Shown here in pieces: positions 28,254 to 37,824 of a stretch of DNA of 64,000 nucleotides (position 1 is its first letter; every line of letters starts with the position of its first letter). Origin of the DNA: Cryomorpha ignava (GTDB taxonomy: Bacteria > Bacteroidota > Bacteroidia > Flavobacteriales_D > Cryomorphaceae). The position numbers were made by a program, and so were the translations under genes. The notes below the pieces were generated by a model. The model did no database searches. It was not told where the DNA came from and saw nothing but the letters and a program-made list of their open reading frames with translations. The DNA lies in contig NZ_JAAGVY010000001.1 of assembly GCF_010686655.1 (NCBI RefSeq), positions 1 through 64,000 of the forward strand, written 5' to 3'.

Positions 28254-29156
28254 ATGAAGAAAGTTTTAATAAGCGGCGGCAGCGGCCTTGTAGGTTCGGC
28301 ATTGAGCAAAAAGCTCATTGAGCGGGGCTATACGGTAAATATTCTATCGCGATCTCCCGGAGAGAAAGATGGCATTAAGGCATTTGAATGGGATATTGAA
28401 AAAGCCGAAATAGACATGCACGCATACAAGGGTGTAACTGCGATAATTCACCTCGCCGGCGCCGGGATAGCCGATAAACGCTGGACCGATAAACGAAAAG
28501 AGATTATAATTGACAGCAGAGTAGAGTCTGCCAGACTCTTGTACCTCGGTGCTGTAAAAGCGGGAATAAAGCTAAGCGCATTTGTTTCTGCCAGCGGAAT
28601 AAACTATTATGGCAGTAAAACTACCGATCATATTTTTGTGGAAACAGATCCACCTTCGTCTGAATTTATAGGTGATTGTTGTGTGCAATGGGAAGCAGCG
28701 GCTGATGAGTTTAAGGACTTAACCAGAGTAGTAAAACTCCGAACAGGCGTAGTACTATCCAAAAAAGGTGGTGCGCTTGATCGCATGGCTCAACCGGTAA
28801 AGTTGGGTGTTGGCGCACCTCTTGGAACCGGAAAACAGTATATACCTTATATCCATATTGATGATTTATGCGAAATGTACATTTACGCGATTGAAAACGA
28901 ACATGTAGAAGGAGCCTACAACGCCTGCAATGGCGATTATGTAAATAACGTTGAACTTACTGAGGCGCTGGCTCGCGAACTGAATAAACCCCTTTGGATG
29001 CCACACGTTCCGGAATTTGCGCTAAAATTACTTTTTGGCGAAATGGCTCAAATTATTCTTTACGGAAGTCGCGCCAGTGCCGATAAAATAAAATCTACCG
29101 GGTTTGAATTCAATTTTCAAAATATGAATCAAACGCTTTTTGATATTTATGAGTGA
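28254..29156 (+). CDS. TIGR01777 family NAD-dependent epimerase/dehydratase-like protein
   Basis: 300 residues from ATG 28254; the TTG 24 bp earlier adds an unlikely tail. N-terminal Rossmann fold with MKKVLISGGSGLVGSAL, AIIHLAGAGIADKRW, and the SASGINYYG active-site region where Tyr replaces the usual YxxxK, then the DUF1731 domain in the last ~60 residues (LWMPHVPEFALKLLFGEMA). This is the SDR-like family TIGR01777, similar to SulA-type cell-division proteins and to epimerases, function unknown in most members. Monocistronic, followed by a GC-rich hairpin. Confidence 0.9.
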   Translation: MKKVLISGGSGLVGSALSKKLIERGYTVNILSRSPGEKDGIKAFEWDIEKAEIDMHAYKGVTAIIHLAGAGIADKRWTDKRKEIIIDSRVESARLLYLGAVKAGIKLSAFVSASGINYYGSKTTDHIFVETDPPSSEFIGDCCVQWEAAADEFKDLTRVVKLRTGVVLSKKGGALDRMAQPVKLGVGAPLGTGKQYIPYIHIDDLCEMYIYAIENEHVEGAYNACNGDYVNNVELTEALARELNKPLWMPHVPEFALKLLFGEMAQIILYGSRASADKIKSTGFEFNFQNMNQTLFDIYE

Positions 29157-29168
29157 AGAAAAGATCTG

Positions 29169-29187
29169 CCCCGCTGAAATAGCGGGG
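29169..29187 (+). terminator. Short GC-rich hairpin after TIGR01777 gene
   Basis: CCCCGCT (29169-29175) pairs with AGCGGGG (29181-29187), 10 nt after the stop codon. The T tract following is short, so it is a candidate only. Confidence 0.5.
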
Positions 29188-29349
29188 TAATCTCCTGTGT
29201 GGATTTGGCAATTTGGTAAAGCTGAATTGATTAGTGTATTGAAAAGCCTTACACTCCTCCCTCCAGTTACAAAATTTTACGGCCACAACTATTTTAGCGT
29301 TGCCCAATATTTTGGATGGTACCTAAAATGTTTCTCTTAGCCACTCCTC

Positions 29350-29411
29350 TTAAAGCTTATAGCTTCTTGCCTATTGCTCATTGCCTGTTGCACATTGCCT
29401 ATTAAAGCTTA
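29350..29411. repeat. TTGCCTATTGC-type repeat flanked by 10-bp direct repeats
   Basis: The block 29367-29403 is a run of degenerate octamers around TTGCCTATTGCTC/ATTGCCTGTTGC. It is bracketed by TTAAAGCTTA at 29350-29359 and again at 29402-29411. The second copy overlaps the end of the polyprenyl synthase gene. It resembles a small inserted block with a duplicated target, but could be chance. Confidence 0.55.
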
Positions 29412-30389
29412 CTTCCTCCTACCCTGCAGCATTTCAAGAAATTCCAGAAAACCTTCTTTCTGTGAATCGTTCAATGATGTATTGTCTATTTCGGCTTTAG
29501 CCAATTGAAAATAGCGCAGCGACTCGTCTTTAGTAATTTCATCAATTTTCAACTCTCTGAACAATTTCAACACCCTACTTACCTTTTTGTCACCATCGGA
29601 GATAGTGTTTTGAAAATAGATGCTTTCAAGCTCTGCCTGTACATCGGCGGAAGCCAACTCAAGTGCCTTGATAATCAGATAGGTCTTTTTATTTGAAAGG
29701 ATATCGCCACCAACCTGCTTGCCAAAATCTTGAGGATTGCCAAAGGCATCGAGATAATCGTCTTGTATTTGAAAGGCGATTCCACAGAGCTTTCCAAAAT
29801 TGTAAATATGCTTGCAATCATCCTCGGATGCATTTCCCAAAAGGGCGCCCATTTTTAAGCTACAACCGAGCAAAACTGCGGTCTTAAGACGAATCATTTC
29901 TATGTATTCGCTCACTGAAACATTCGTACGGCTTTCAAAATCCATATCGAGTTGCTGTCCTTCACAAACTTGCAGCGATGTAGTGTTAAACAAATCGAGA
30001 ATAGCCTTTAAATGGTCGTGGCCGCAAAGGCTTAGCTGCTTGTACGCTTCAATAAGCATAGCATCGCCTGACAGAATGGCTGCATTGCTGTCCCATTTTT
30101 CATGTACTGTAGCTTTGCCACGGCGTAAGGGTGCCTTGTCCATAATATCATCATGAACAAGTGAGAAATTATGGAAAATCTCTACTGCGAGCGCTGTGCG
30201 AATGAGCTGCCCCTCTGCTGCGCCAAATGCCTTGCCCGAAAGTAGAACCAATGCAGGCCTAATACGCTTACCACCAAGCGCTAAAATATAGCGGATAGGT
30301 TGGTGGAGGGAATTATCAGGAAGAGAACCGGCATAATTTAATAGTGCCGCCTCAAATTTATTTTGAAGTGCATCGAGATGTTGTGTCAT
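29409..30389 (-). CDS. Polyprenyl diphosphate synthase
   Basis: 326 residues, trans-isoprenyl diphosphate synthase fold. The first Asp-rich motif is [13 protein letters not shown] and the second is DDYLD, which bind Mg-diphosphate and allow chain elongation from IPP and an allylic diphosphate. The residue just before the first motif (LVHDDIMD) suggests a farnesyl/geranylgeranyl-range product but does not fix chain length. It supplies isoprenoids for menaquinone, undecaprenol or carotenoids. Overlaps rfbA by 4 nt, and both follow the RND transporter on the same strand, suggesting co-expression. Confidence 0.9.
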   Translation of the reverse strand: MTQHLDALQNKFEAALLNYAGSLPDNSLHQPIRYILALGGKRIRPALVLLSGKAFGAAEGQLIRTALAVEIFHNFSLVHDDIMDKAPLRRGKATVHEKWDSNAAILSGDAMLIEAYKQLSLCGHDHLKAILDLFNTTSLQVCEGQQLDMDFESRTNVSVSEYIEMIRLKTAVLLGCSLKMGALLGNASEDDCKHIYNFGKLCGIAFQIQDDYLDAFGNPQDFGKQVGGDILSNKKTYLIIKALELASADVQAELESIYFQNTISDGDKKVSRVLKLFRELKIDEITKDESLRYFQLAKAEIDNTSLNDSQKEGFLEFLEMLQGRRK

Positions 30390-31246
30390 TTTAGCAAATT
30401 CAATAAGTATTGTCCATAACCGCTTTTTACAAGGGGTTGGGCAATTTCGTTGAGCTGATCGGCATTGATAAAACCCATTTGATAGGCTATTTCTTCAATA
30501 CAGCCAATTTTGAGACCTTGCCGATCTTCAATAACCTCTACAAACTGGCCGGCTTGCATGAGTGACGAAAAAGTGCCGGTATCAAGCCATGCAGTTCCTC
30601 TGTCGAGAATAGCAACTTTGAGCTTTCCGGCTTTTAAATACTCCTTGTTTACATCGGTAATCTCATATTCACCGCGTGTGCTTGGCTTGAGCGATTTTGC
30701 AATTTGTACAACGTCATTGTCATAGAAATAGAGACCTGGAACAGCAAAATTTGATTTGGGCTTCGTGGGTTTTTCTTCTATTGAAAGTGCATTCATTTTA
30801 TTGTCAAATTCTACAACTCCATATCGCTCTGGATCAGACACGTGGTAAGCGTAGACAATTCCTCCCTCGGGATTTGTGTTTTGCTGAAGGAGTTTTTCAA
30901 GACCCATTCCATAAAAGATATTATCGCCAAGAATGAGCGCTACTTTATTATTGCCGATAAATTTTTCGCCAATTACAAAAGCCTGGGCGAGGCCATTTGG
31001 AACTTCCTGCACGGCGTAAGTAAATTCACATCCCAATCTTTTCCCATCGCCTAGCAATTTTTTAAACTGTGGCATATCGTGAGGTGTAGAAATAATCAGA
31101 ATCTCGTTTATTCCCGCGCTCATAAGGGTAGAAAGCGGGTAGTAAATCATTGGCTTGTCGTAAACCGGCATCAATTGCTTGCTAACAGCTATGGTAAGCG
31201 GATAAAGCCTTGTTCCAGAGCCGCCGGCGAGAATAATTCCTTTCAT
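30386..31246 (-). CDS. rfbA: Glucose-1-phosphate thymidylyltransferase RfbA
   Basis: 286 residues. N-terminal nucleotidyltransferase signature [11 protein letters not shown] (residues 8-18), [21 protein letters not shown], and the C-terminal [11 protein letters not shown] and [10 protein letters not shown] motifs. It makes dTDP-glucose, the first step toward dTDP-rhamnose and other deoxyhexoses for cell-surface glycans. The rest of the rml pathway (rfbB, C, D) is not in the window. Stop overlaps the start of the polyprenyl synthase gene. Confidence 0.95.
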   Translation of the reverse strand: MKGIILAGGSGTRLYPLTIAVSKQLMPVYDKPMIYYPLSTLMSAGINEILIISTPHDMPQFKKLLGDGKRLGCEFTYAVQEVPNGLAQAFVIGEKFIGNNKVALILGDNIFYGMGLEKLLQQNTNPEGGIVYAYHVSDPERYGVVEFDNKMNALSIEEKPTKPKSNFAVPGLYFYDNDVVQIAKSLKPSTRGEYEITDVNKEYLKAGKLKVAILDRGTAWLDTGTFSSLMQAGQFVEVIEDRQGLKIGCIEEIAYQMGFINADQLNEIAQPLVKSGYGQYLLNLLK

Positions 31247-31258
31247 AACGATTGGTTT

Positions 31259-33652
31259 CTATTCAATTTTTTTCTCTCCTATTATTTCGAGATCATCCAG
31301 CTCAATGTCTTCCTCTTCATTGGTTATTTCAAGGAAGGGCTCTTCAAATGATTTGGTAATAACTCTGTGTTGCAAAGTCATAAGCAAACTAGGTAGCACG
31401 ATAAGATTGCACAACATGGCTATCATGAGCGTAACCGAAACCAAAATCCCCAAGGCTATTGTACCTCCGAAATCACTGGCAGCAAAAATTCCAAATCCGA
31501 AAAATAGTATGATGGAAGTATAAATCATGCTCCTTCCTGTTTCATTAATGGCAGCCATAATGCATTCCTTAATATTCCAGGGACGCTGCTTTAGCTCAAG
31601 CCGATACCGCGATAAGAAATGTATGGTATCATCTATGGAAATACCAAAAGCAATACTGAAAACCAAAATGGTAGAAGGCTTAATGGCGATACCAAAATAT
31701 CCCATAATTGCGGCAGTGCAAAGAAGCGGGATAAGATTTGGCCCCATCGAAACCAATATCATTCGAACTGATCCAAACAACAGAGCCATCAGAGAAGCGA
31801 TCAAAATTATAGCAAAGGCCAGGCTAGTAAAGAGGTTTTTAATCAAATAATTTGTTCCTTTCAAAAATACAATACTCGTACCGGTAAGCGTGGTGGTATA
31901 ATCTTTAGGAGGGAAGATGGAATCGATTTTTGGCGCCAAATGAGTCATTAAGCTGTCGAGCTCCTCGGTGCCGATATCAGCAATTTGGGCAGTAATGCGC
32001 GTATATTGCTTTGTACTGTCCAGAAATAGTTTTGAAATATCGCCAGAGCCTTCTTGGTTTCCCTGAATATAGGGGCCGATAAAAGACTTTTCGTAATTAT
32101 TTAATAGCGCATATTTTTGCTCTGAACCATTGTAGTAAGCCTGTTTGGCAAATTTTACTGCATCTACAATTGAGAGTGACTTAGATATTTCGGAATACTG
32201 CGATAACTCAGTCTGTAATTTCTCAATCTTCTTTAGTGTTTTATCGCTCGTTACGTCGCCTTTTCCTTTTGTGCCAATCAATATATCAAGAGGCATAACG
32301 CCGTTGAAATTCTTTTCAAAGAACTTTAAATCGACAATTATCTGGTCATCATCCGGAAGGTCATCCACAATATTTCCGGTTGCCGAAACCTTCGATATTC
32401 CATAAGCGGCAATAAGTAGGACAACCACCACGGTACCATACACCTTCTTGCGGTGATTCTGTACAATATTTACCAGTGTAGCAAGAGCCTTATCAAGCGA
32501 TTTTCTATCTAAGTGTCTGGTATGTCGATCAATGGGCGGTGGTAAAAAGCTGAGGATACTCGGAATTATTATCAGCGAAAGCAGAAAGACGAAGAGGATA
32601 TTTATTGAAGCAATTACCCCAAATTCCTTGAGAATAGCGCTATGCGTGAAAATAAAAGTAGCAAAACCAATTGCCGTTGTGGTATTTGCAATAAAGGTAG
32701 CGCTACCAATTCTTTGAATAACGCGGGCCAAGGATTTTACCTGATTTCCGTGATTTTTAAACTCCTGATGGTACCTGTTGAAAATAAAGACACAGTTGGG
32801 AATACCAATTACAATTATGAGCGGTGGAATGAGACCCATAAGCACCGATAGCTTATAGCCAAGTAAGGAAATGCTGCCCAGCGACCATATTACACCAACA
32901 ATTACCACGAGCAGGCTTACGAGAACTACCCGCATTGATTTGAAGAAAACAAAGAGGAGAATAGCCATAACCAGCGCTGCCAAACCGACAAACATGGCGA
33001 GTTCCTTCTTGATCATGGCCGTTTGCACTGTTCGGATATACGGCAAACCCGAATGGGCAATTTTCATATGATCTTCAGAAAACTTCTTGGTAAGCTCTAG
33101 AATGTTTTCAAGCGCCACAACCCGATCGCTGCTATTGAACACATCGCGATTTACAAAAAGCATCATCAAACTGGCATGTGTGCTATCGTTGTAGAGCATG
33201 CCGCGATAAAAGGGCAATGAGCGCATTACTCTTCTAATGCTGTCAACCTCTGCCTGGGTTTCCGGTTTGTGTTGAACGATTTTCTCTACGTTGAAGCGCT
33301 TTTCTTCCGTATTTTTTATGACCCGATAAGCATGGGCTTCAGAGAAAATAGAATCAACACCGTGAACTTTCTTTAAATCATTTCCAAGCTCGTACCAGGC
33401 TGCAAAATTGTCAAGATCATACAATTCTTCACCCTTAACTCCCAAAATGAGCACATTCCCATCTTCAGCAAATAATCTGGTAAAGTTTTCATACTGTATT
33501 TGGGTGCTGTCGGTTTTTGGCAAAATCCCTCCAAATTTGTAGGTCATTTCCACATATTGCGCCTGATAACCCATAAAAGCCGTAATCAGACCAAGTGCGA
33601 CCAATAAAACAACTTTATTCCTTAGAATAAATCTCGCGGCAAATTCCCACAT
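31259..33652 (-). CDS. RND/MMPL family transporter
   Basis: 797 residues, two halves of the same plan. Each half has one membrane helix, a large periplasmic loop (about residues 40-200 and 440-590), then five to six membrane helices (AMFVGLAALVMAILLFVF and AIILIASLMALLF regions). The family includes hopanoid and lipid exporters, sterol-sensing-type proteins and the MmpL proteins. Which lipid it moves cannot be told from sequence. The C-terminus is a short acidic tail (EEEDIELDD). It is upstream of rfbA and the polyprenyl synthase, so envelope lipid or glycan transport is plausible. Confidence 0.87.
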   Translation of the reverse strand: MWEFAARFILRNKVVLLVALGLITAFMGYQAQYVEMTYKFGGILPKTDSTQIQYENFTRLFAEDGNVLILGVKGEELYDLDNFAAWYELGNDLKKVHGVDSIFSEAHAYRVIKNTEEKRFNVEKIVQHKPETQAEVDSIRRVMRSLPFYRGMLYNDSTHASLMMLFVNRDVFNSSDRVVALENILELTKKFSEDHMKIAHSGLPYIRTVQTAMIKKELAMFVGLAALVMAILLFVFFKSMRVVLVSLLVVIVGVIWSLGSISLLGYKLSVLMGLIPPLIIVIGIPNCVFIFNRYHQEFKNHGNQVKSLARVIQRIGSATFIANTTTAIGFATFIFTHSAILKEFGVIASINILFVFLLSLIIIPSILSFLPPPIDRHTRHLDRKSLDKALATLVNIVQNHRKKVYGTVVVVLLIAAYGISKVSATGNIVDDLPDDDQIIVDLKFFEKNFNGVMPLDILIGTKGKGDVTSDKTLKKIEKLQTELSQYSEISKSLSIVDAVKFAKQAYYNGSEQKYALLNNYEKSFIGPYIQGNQEGSGDISKLFLDSTKQYTRITAQIADIGTEELDSLMTHLAPKIDSIFPPKDYTTTLTGTSIVFLKGTNYLIKNLFTSLAFAIILIASLMALLFGSVRMILVSMGPNLIPLLCTAAIMGYFGIAIKPSTILVFSIAFGISIDDTIHFLSRYRLELKQRPWNIKECIMAAINETGRSMIYTSIILFFGFGIFAASDFGGTIALGILVSVTLMIAMLCNLIVLPSLLMTLQHRVITKSFEEPFLEITNEEEDIELDDLEIIGEKKIE

Positions 33653-33793
33653 AGTTTTCTTTCAAGATAAGGGGCGTAAAGAAACAAAAATTTACTTTAG
33701 AGTAATCCTCAAAACCGTGGGATTGTTTAGAATGCCATTAAATATCTTGATTGCAACTAAGAAAGCGATCTCACGCAGCAAGCAAGTAATTCA

Positions 33794-33801
33794 TACCTTT
33801 G
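33794..33801 (+). promoter_or_regulatory. Candidate minus-7 box close to the radical SAM start
   Basis: TACCTTTG fits TAnnTTTG. It ends only 7 bp before ATG 33808, so transcription from here would begin at or near the codon, giving a leaderless mRNA or pointing to the downstream Met at 33856. Confidence 0.45.
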
Positions 33802-33807
33802 TAGTTG

Positions 33808-34836
33808 ATGGAAAAGTTGGATCTACTTCGGGACAAATGGCAATTGCTAAAGGCTATGAATCCTGTCCGAATTAGAAATGCGTCAAAACTCTGGTTGAGT
33901 TATCACCGCTCACGAATTACTAAGAAAAATCATCATTCGGGAATGCCGATGGCCATTTCTATTGAGCCTACAACTGCTTGCAATCTGGGATGTCCGGAAT
34001 GCCCCAGCGGTTTAAAACAATTTACCCGGCCCACAGGCAATTTGCAAATGGAAGTCTTTGAAAAGCTCTTAGACCAGCTCTCAAAACGTTTGATTTATAT
34101 TACATTTTACTTCCAGGGCGAGCCATTTATCAATCCGCGCCTCTCGGAAATGATTAAGAAGGCAGCCAACAAAAATATTTATACGGCCACATCCACAAAT
34201 GCCCATTTCTTAACAAGCAAAAAAGCCAAAGAAGTAGTTGAATCTGGCTTAAGCCGATTGATTATAAGCATTGACGGCACCACTCAGGAAGTTTATGAAG
34301 CCTACCGCAAACAAGGATCTTTAGAAAAAGTGCTCGAAGGCACAAGGAACATACTGCACTGGAAGAAGGAATTAAAAAGTTCTACTCCGCATGTCATTTT
34401 TCAGTATTTGGTGGTAAAGCCCAATGAGCATCAATTAGATGAAGTTGTGGAGTTGGGAAATAGCCTGGGAGTAAACGAAGTTAAATTTAAAACGGCGCAG
34501 GTTTACGATTACATGCATGGAAATCCGCTGATTCCCGACAATCCGAAATATTCAAGGTATAAATTGCAATCGGATGGCACGTACGTGATTAAAAACAAAC
34601 TGGTAAATCAGTGCTGGCGTATGTGGCATAGCTGCGTGGTTACTTTTAACGGCTCTGTGGTTCCATGCTGTTTTGATAAAGATGCCAGTCATAAATTAGG
34701 CGAAATAAGTGTGGTGCCCTTTCGGGAAATATGGAATGGGAAGCAATACAACAATTTTAGGCAAAGCATATTGAAATCGCGCAGCGAGATTGATATTTGT
34801 AAGAACTGTAGTGAGGGTACTAAGGTTTGGGGGTAG
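33808..34836 (+). CDS. Radical SAM/SPASM domain protein
   Basis: 342 residues from ATG 33808; a downstream Met (residue 17, MNPVRIRNAS) is an alternative start. Radical SAM motif CNLGCPEC with the three cluster cysteines at 58, 62 and 65, preceded by ISIEPTTA, followed by glycine-rich FYFQGEPFINP. C-terminal SPASM-type Cys cluster: CWRMWHSC, then VVPCCF and CKNC, for auxiliary iron-sulfur clusters. Such enzymes modify peptides or small molecules by radical chemistry; the substrate is not visible. No precursor-peptide ORF is seen next to it. It is alone on the plus strand, divergent from the RND transporter. Confidence 0.87.
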   Translation: MEKLDLLRDKWQLLKAMNPVRIRNASKLWLSYHRSRITKKNHHSGMPMAISIEPTTACNLGCPECPSGLKQFTRPTGNLQMEVFEKLLDQLSKRLIYITFYFQGEPFINPRLSEMIKKAANKNIYTATSTNAHFLTSKKAKEVVESGLSRLIISIDGTTQEVYEAYRKQGSLEKVLEGTRNILHWKKELKSSTPHVIFQYLVVKPNEHQLDEVVELGNSLGVNEVKFKTAQVYDYMHGNPLIPDNPKYSRYKLQSDGTYVIKNKLVNQCWRMWHSCVVTFNGSVVPCCFDKDASHKLGEISVVPFREIWNGKQYNNFRQSILKSRSEIDICKNCSEGTKVWG

Positions 34837-35180
34837 GTGGTTTTTGGTTTTTAGTTTTTGGCTTTCGGTGAGTTTGAGTTAAAGTGGGTTTCTTATTAAA
34901 TGTTGAGTCAATTAAGCAGAAGGTGGGTTTGAGAGTCGGTTTTATAACTTCATTACCTTGCATACGCACTCCCAAAGATGGTCAATGAGATAGCGGCTAA
35001 TATTCGTGACAACGTTTTTTAGCATCAAATTCTCAAGGAATACACCTTCAAAGAATGAGGATTATGGGAAACGAAAAAAAATTATGTACTTCTAAGTATT
35101 AAAATTCCCATATATGGAACTATTTTACCTTATATGGAATATCTTCACTATATTTGCCTAAAAGCTATTTAGAATTCATA
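34837..35180 (+). other. Intergenic region with repeat and TA promoter
   Basis: 344 bp. It starts with a TTTTTGG-type repeat at 34837-34872 (as at 28119-28160) and ends with the promoter and operator of the higBA locus. No gene is supported between. Confidence 0.6.
35111..35156 (+). promoter_or_regulatory. Promoter and direct-repeat operator of higBA
   Basis: TATATGGAA occurs at 35111-35119 and again at 35131-35139, exactly 20 bp apart (two helical turns). The minus-7 box TATATTTG follows at 35149-35156, 25 bp before the toxin ATG. Such repeats fit binding of the HigA HTH protein to its own promoter (autoregulation is typical of type II systems). Confidence 0.6.
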
Positions 35181-35477
35181 ATGCATGTTATTTCGTTTAA
35201 AAAATTGCGGGAATATTTTGGAACAGAACCGAAATCAAGAGCGGCACTTGTTGAATGGCATGCAAAAACGAAAAAAGCAGAATGGAAGAATTTTGCGGAT
35301 ATGCGGAAAACTTTCAACTCTGTGGATTATGTAGGAAACGACAGGTTTGTGTTTAATATAAAAGGAAATAATTAAAGGATTGTAGCCATAGTCATTTTTG
35401 AAATCAAGAAAGTCTATATCCGCTGGATTGGCAATCATACTGATTACGACAGGCTAAAAGAAATAAATGAAATATAA
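35181..35477 (+). pseudogene. higB: HigB-family toxin with premature stop
   Basis: Full-length reading from ATG 35181 gives MHVISFKKLREYF, then EWHAKTKKAEWKNFADMRK and VFNIKGNN. Then there is TAA at 35373-35375, followed in the same frame by RIVAIVIFEIKKVYIRWIGNHTDYDRLKEI and a normal stop at 35475-35477. HigB toxins have NxYRL at the break, so the TAA most likely stands where a Tyr codon (TAT/TAC) was. HigB is an mRNA endonuclease of about 98 residues in this family; the catalytic C-terminal strands lie after the stop, so the protein is inactive unless the stop is read through or is a sequencing error. The antitoxin gene follows after 3 bp. Confidence 0.75.
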
Positions 35478-35480
35478 AAA

Positions 35481-35840
35481 ATGAAAAACATATCAGATAA
35501 GGCATACCTTAAAGCGAATGATCGCCTAGAGGAATTACTTAAGCAAGTGAGTAATGACACTCCTTATGATTCTCCGCTATTGTTAGAACTTTCAGATGTA
35601 AGCGATGTCATCGAACAATACGAGGAGATTCATTACCCAATTGAACTTCCTACACTAAATGAAATGATAGAGTTGCGCATGTTCGAAATGAACTTAAAAC
35701 GAAAGGATCTCGCCGAGCTTTTGAATACAAGTGCTTCCCGAGTAAGCGAATACCTGAACGGAAAAAGGGAAATCACGCTAAAAGTGGCGAAAGACCTGCA
35801 CAAAAAATTGAATATTGATGCAGAGATTATTTTGCAGTGA
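35481..35840 (+). CDS. higA: HigA-family antitoxin, HTH domain
   Basis: 119 residues, intact. A cro/C1-type helix-turn-helix at about residues 64-115 (KRKDLAELLNTSASRVSEYLNGKREITLKVAKDLHKKLNI), preceded by an acidic N-terminal half that would neutralise the toxin. The gene is second in the operon, toxin first, typical of HigBA. It probably binds the direct repeats upstream of the toxin gene. It may now act as a stand-alone repressor, since the toxin is broken. Confidence 0.8.
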   Translation: MKNISDKAYLKANDRLEELLKQVSNDTPYDSPLLLELSDVSDVIEQYEEIHYPIELPTLNEMIELRMFEMNLKRKDLAELLNTSASRVSEYLNGKREITLKVAKDLHKKLNIDAEIILQ

Positions 35841-35848
35841 TCTGGAAA

Positions 35849-36430
35849 CTACCCTTCTATAAAGCCCTTCAAAATTGCTCTCCCTTCAGGCGTAAGCACA
35901 CTCTCGGGATGAAACTGAATTCCGTAAAATGGCTTTGTACTATGCTCCATCGACATGACTTCGCCATGTTTATCGCGTGAAGTAATTATCCAGCAAGTCG
36001 GCAGCTTTTCTTCATTGACCACCCAGGAGTGATAGCGTCCAATAAAAGGATCGACACTACAATTCTGATAAAGAATAGAATCCGGATGAGAAATATGTAT
36101 TTGTTCAGAAACGCCATGATGAACGGTTTCCAGATTTTTAAGCTCCGCTCCTTCGGCAACAGCCATAGCTTGAAGTCCTAAACAAACACCAAGAATACGT
36201 TTCTCCAAACGCATCGATTCTCGCATTATATTGAGCAAGTTAGTCGATTCGTCTGGCAAGCCGGGGCCGGGAGAGAATACAATAGTGTGAAAGGCTGCTA
36301 AATCCTGCCTATCAATTTCATCAACTCGTTTTACTTCAACATCCTCATTGAGAATTGCTTCAATTATGTGAAGAAGATTGAAAGTAAAAGAATCGTAATT
36401 ATCTACGATCAGGGTTTTAGAGGATAACAT
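35849..36430 (-). CDS. Anthranilate/aminodeoxychorismate synthase glutamine amidotransferase subunit
   Basis: 193 residues, class I glutamine amidotransferase of the TrpG/PabA family: catalytic Cys in GVCLGLQAM, His/Glu in HPES, and PGPGLPDES. It feeds ammonia from glutamine to the chorismate-using partner for tryptophan or folate. The partner (trpE/pabB) is not in the window, so the exact gene, trpG or pabA, cannot be decided. Convergent with higA, with an 8-bp gap. Confidence 0.9.
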   Translation of the reverse strand: MLSSKTLIVDNYDSFTFNLLHIIEAILNEDVEVKRVDEIDRQDLAAFHTIVFSPGPGLPDESTNLLNIMRESMRLEKRILGVCLGLQAMAVAEGAELKNLETVHHGVSEQIHISHPDSILYQNCSVDPFIGRYHSWVVNEEKLPTCWIITSRDKHGEVMSMEHSTKPFYGIQFHPESVLTPEGRAILKGFIEG

Positions 36431-36449
36431 CAGAAAACCGTTACAACCA

Positions 36450-37013
36450 CTATATCGTCATAATATCCTTTTCCTTTCGCTCTACTTCTATCTCAACTTT
36501 TTTGTTGTACGAATCAGTAAGTTCTTGGATTTCAATTTCAGCGCTCTTGGCTATATCTTCACTTAGTCCGTCCTTTTGGAGCTTCTTAATGTCGTCGTTT
36601 GCCTCTTTTCGCGCATTTCTAATAGATACTTTCGCATGCTCCGATTCCGCTTTGGCACTTTTAACCAAGTCGCGGCGGCGCTCTTCAGTAAGCGGCGGAA
36701 CGGTAATCATAATCACTTCGCCATTGTTTTGCGGATTCAGGCCTAAATTGGAATAAGCGATTGCCTTTTCAATGGGCTCAATCATCGCCTTTTCCCAAGG
36801 CTGAATGCGAATGGTTTTAGCATCCGGCGTATTTACATTGGCCACTTGGGTAAGCTTTGTCATGGTGCCATAATAATCTACCATTACGCTTGACAGCATT
36901 GCCGGACTGGCTTTCCCGGCTCTTATTTTTAACAATTCATTTTCCAAATGGCTTACAGCATTTGCCATTGATTCTTCGGCAGCGCCGATAACAAGTTCTA
37001 AATCTTCCTGCAT
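36450..37013 (-). CDS. frr: Ribosome recycling factor
   Basis: 187 residues from the internal ATG at 37013; the ATG at 37025 would overlap the pyrH end by reading MLNT. The MQEDLELVIGAAEESM N-terminus, IRAGKASPAML, VYDYYGTMTKLTQVA-like stretch and coiled-coil C-terminal arm (RRRDLVKSAKAESEHAK) are the full RRF. It splits the post-termination ribosome together with EF-G. It shares an operon with pyrH, a common arrangement. Confidence 0.95.
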   Translation of the reverse strand: MQEDLELVIGAAEESMANAVSHLENELLKIRAGKASPAMLSSVMVDYYGTMTKLTQVANVNTPDAKTIRIQPWEKAMIEPIEKAIAYSNLGLNPQNNGEVIMITVPPLTEERRRDLVKSAKAESEHAKVSIRNARKEANDDIKKLQKDGLSEDIAKSAEIEIQELTDSYNKKVEIEVERKEKDIMTI

Positions 37014-37025
37014 TGTATTGAGCAA

Positions 37026-37733
37026 TTAAAAATTAACCAATGTTCCCACCTGCTCGCCGTCAATGACGCGTTTCAGGTTTCCACTGGCGTTAATATTAAA
37101 AACTATAATTGGGAGTTTATTTTCGTTGCAAAGCGTAAAAGCGGTAAGGTCCATTACATTTAATCCTTTTTCATAAACCTCATTAAAAGTAATGGTACTG
37201 TACTTTGTAGCAGTCTTATCTTTCTCTGGGTCAGCCGTATAAATTCCATCTACTCGGGTACCTTTCAAAATTACATCGGCCTCGATTTCAATGGCGCGCA
37301 GTGAAGCTGCAGAGTCTGTTGTAAAATATGGATTTCCGGTACCGGCTCCAAATATAACTATTCGTCCTTTTTCAAGGTGGCGTACCGCTCTTCGGCGAAT
37401 AAAAGGTTCAGCAATTTGCTCCATCTTTATGGCTGAGAGTAATCTTGTTTTTAAATTGAGGGTTTCCAACGCCGATTGTAGGGCTATTCCGTTAATTACA
37501 GTGGCCAGCATTCCCATATAATCACCCTGAGTTCTTTCTATTCCACCTTCGGCGGCCTGCAATCCGCGAAAGATATTTCCACCACCAATCACGATGGCAA
37601 TCTCTACGCCCATATCGTGAATTGACTGAATTTCGCGTGCGTACTGCATCAAGCGGTTATTATCTATTCCAAATTGCTTGTCGCCCATTAGGGCTTCTCC
37701 GCTGAGTTTGAGCAAAATACGTTTATACTTCAT
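37026..37733 (-). CDS. pyrH: UMP kinase
   Basis: 235 residues, amino-acid kinase fold: [11 protein letters not shown] at the start, [10 protein letters not shown], and [19 protein letters not shown]. It phosphorylates UMP to UDP, the step toward all pyrimidine nucleotides. Upstream of frr on the same strand, ending 12 bp before the frr ATG (37013). Separated from tsf by a strong terminator, so frr-pyrH has its own transcript. Confidence 0.96.
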   Translation of the reverse strand: MKYKRILLKLSGEALMGDKQFGIDNNRLMQYAREIQSIHDMGVEIAIVIGGGNIFRGLQAAEGGIERTQGDYMGMLATVINGIALQSALETLNLKTRLLSAIKMEQIAEPFIRRRAVRHLEKGRIVIFGAGTGNPYFTTDSAASLRAIEIEADVILKGTRVDGIYTADPEKDKTATKYSTITFNEVYEKGLNVMDLTAFTLCNENKLPIIVFNINASGNLKRVIDGEQVGTLVNF

Positions 37734-37772
37734 GGGTTTGTGCGCTTCTTTTAAACGATGGCGAAAAATATC

Positions 37773-37804
37773 AAAAAAAAAGGAGAAACTATCGTCTCTC
37801 CTTT
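37773..37804 (-). terminator. Terminator after tsf
   Basis: AAAGGAGA (37779-37786) pairs with TCTCCTTT (37797-37804). On the minus strand the stem is followed by eight T. It is about 20 nt beyond the tsf stop codon. Confidence 0.85.
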
Positions 37805-37824
37805 AATCTGTATCATTTAGATTC

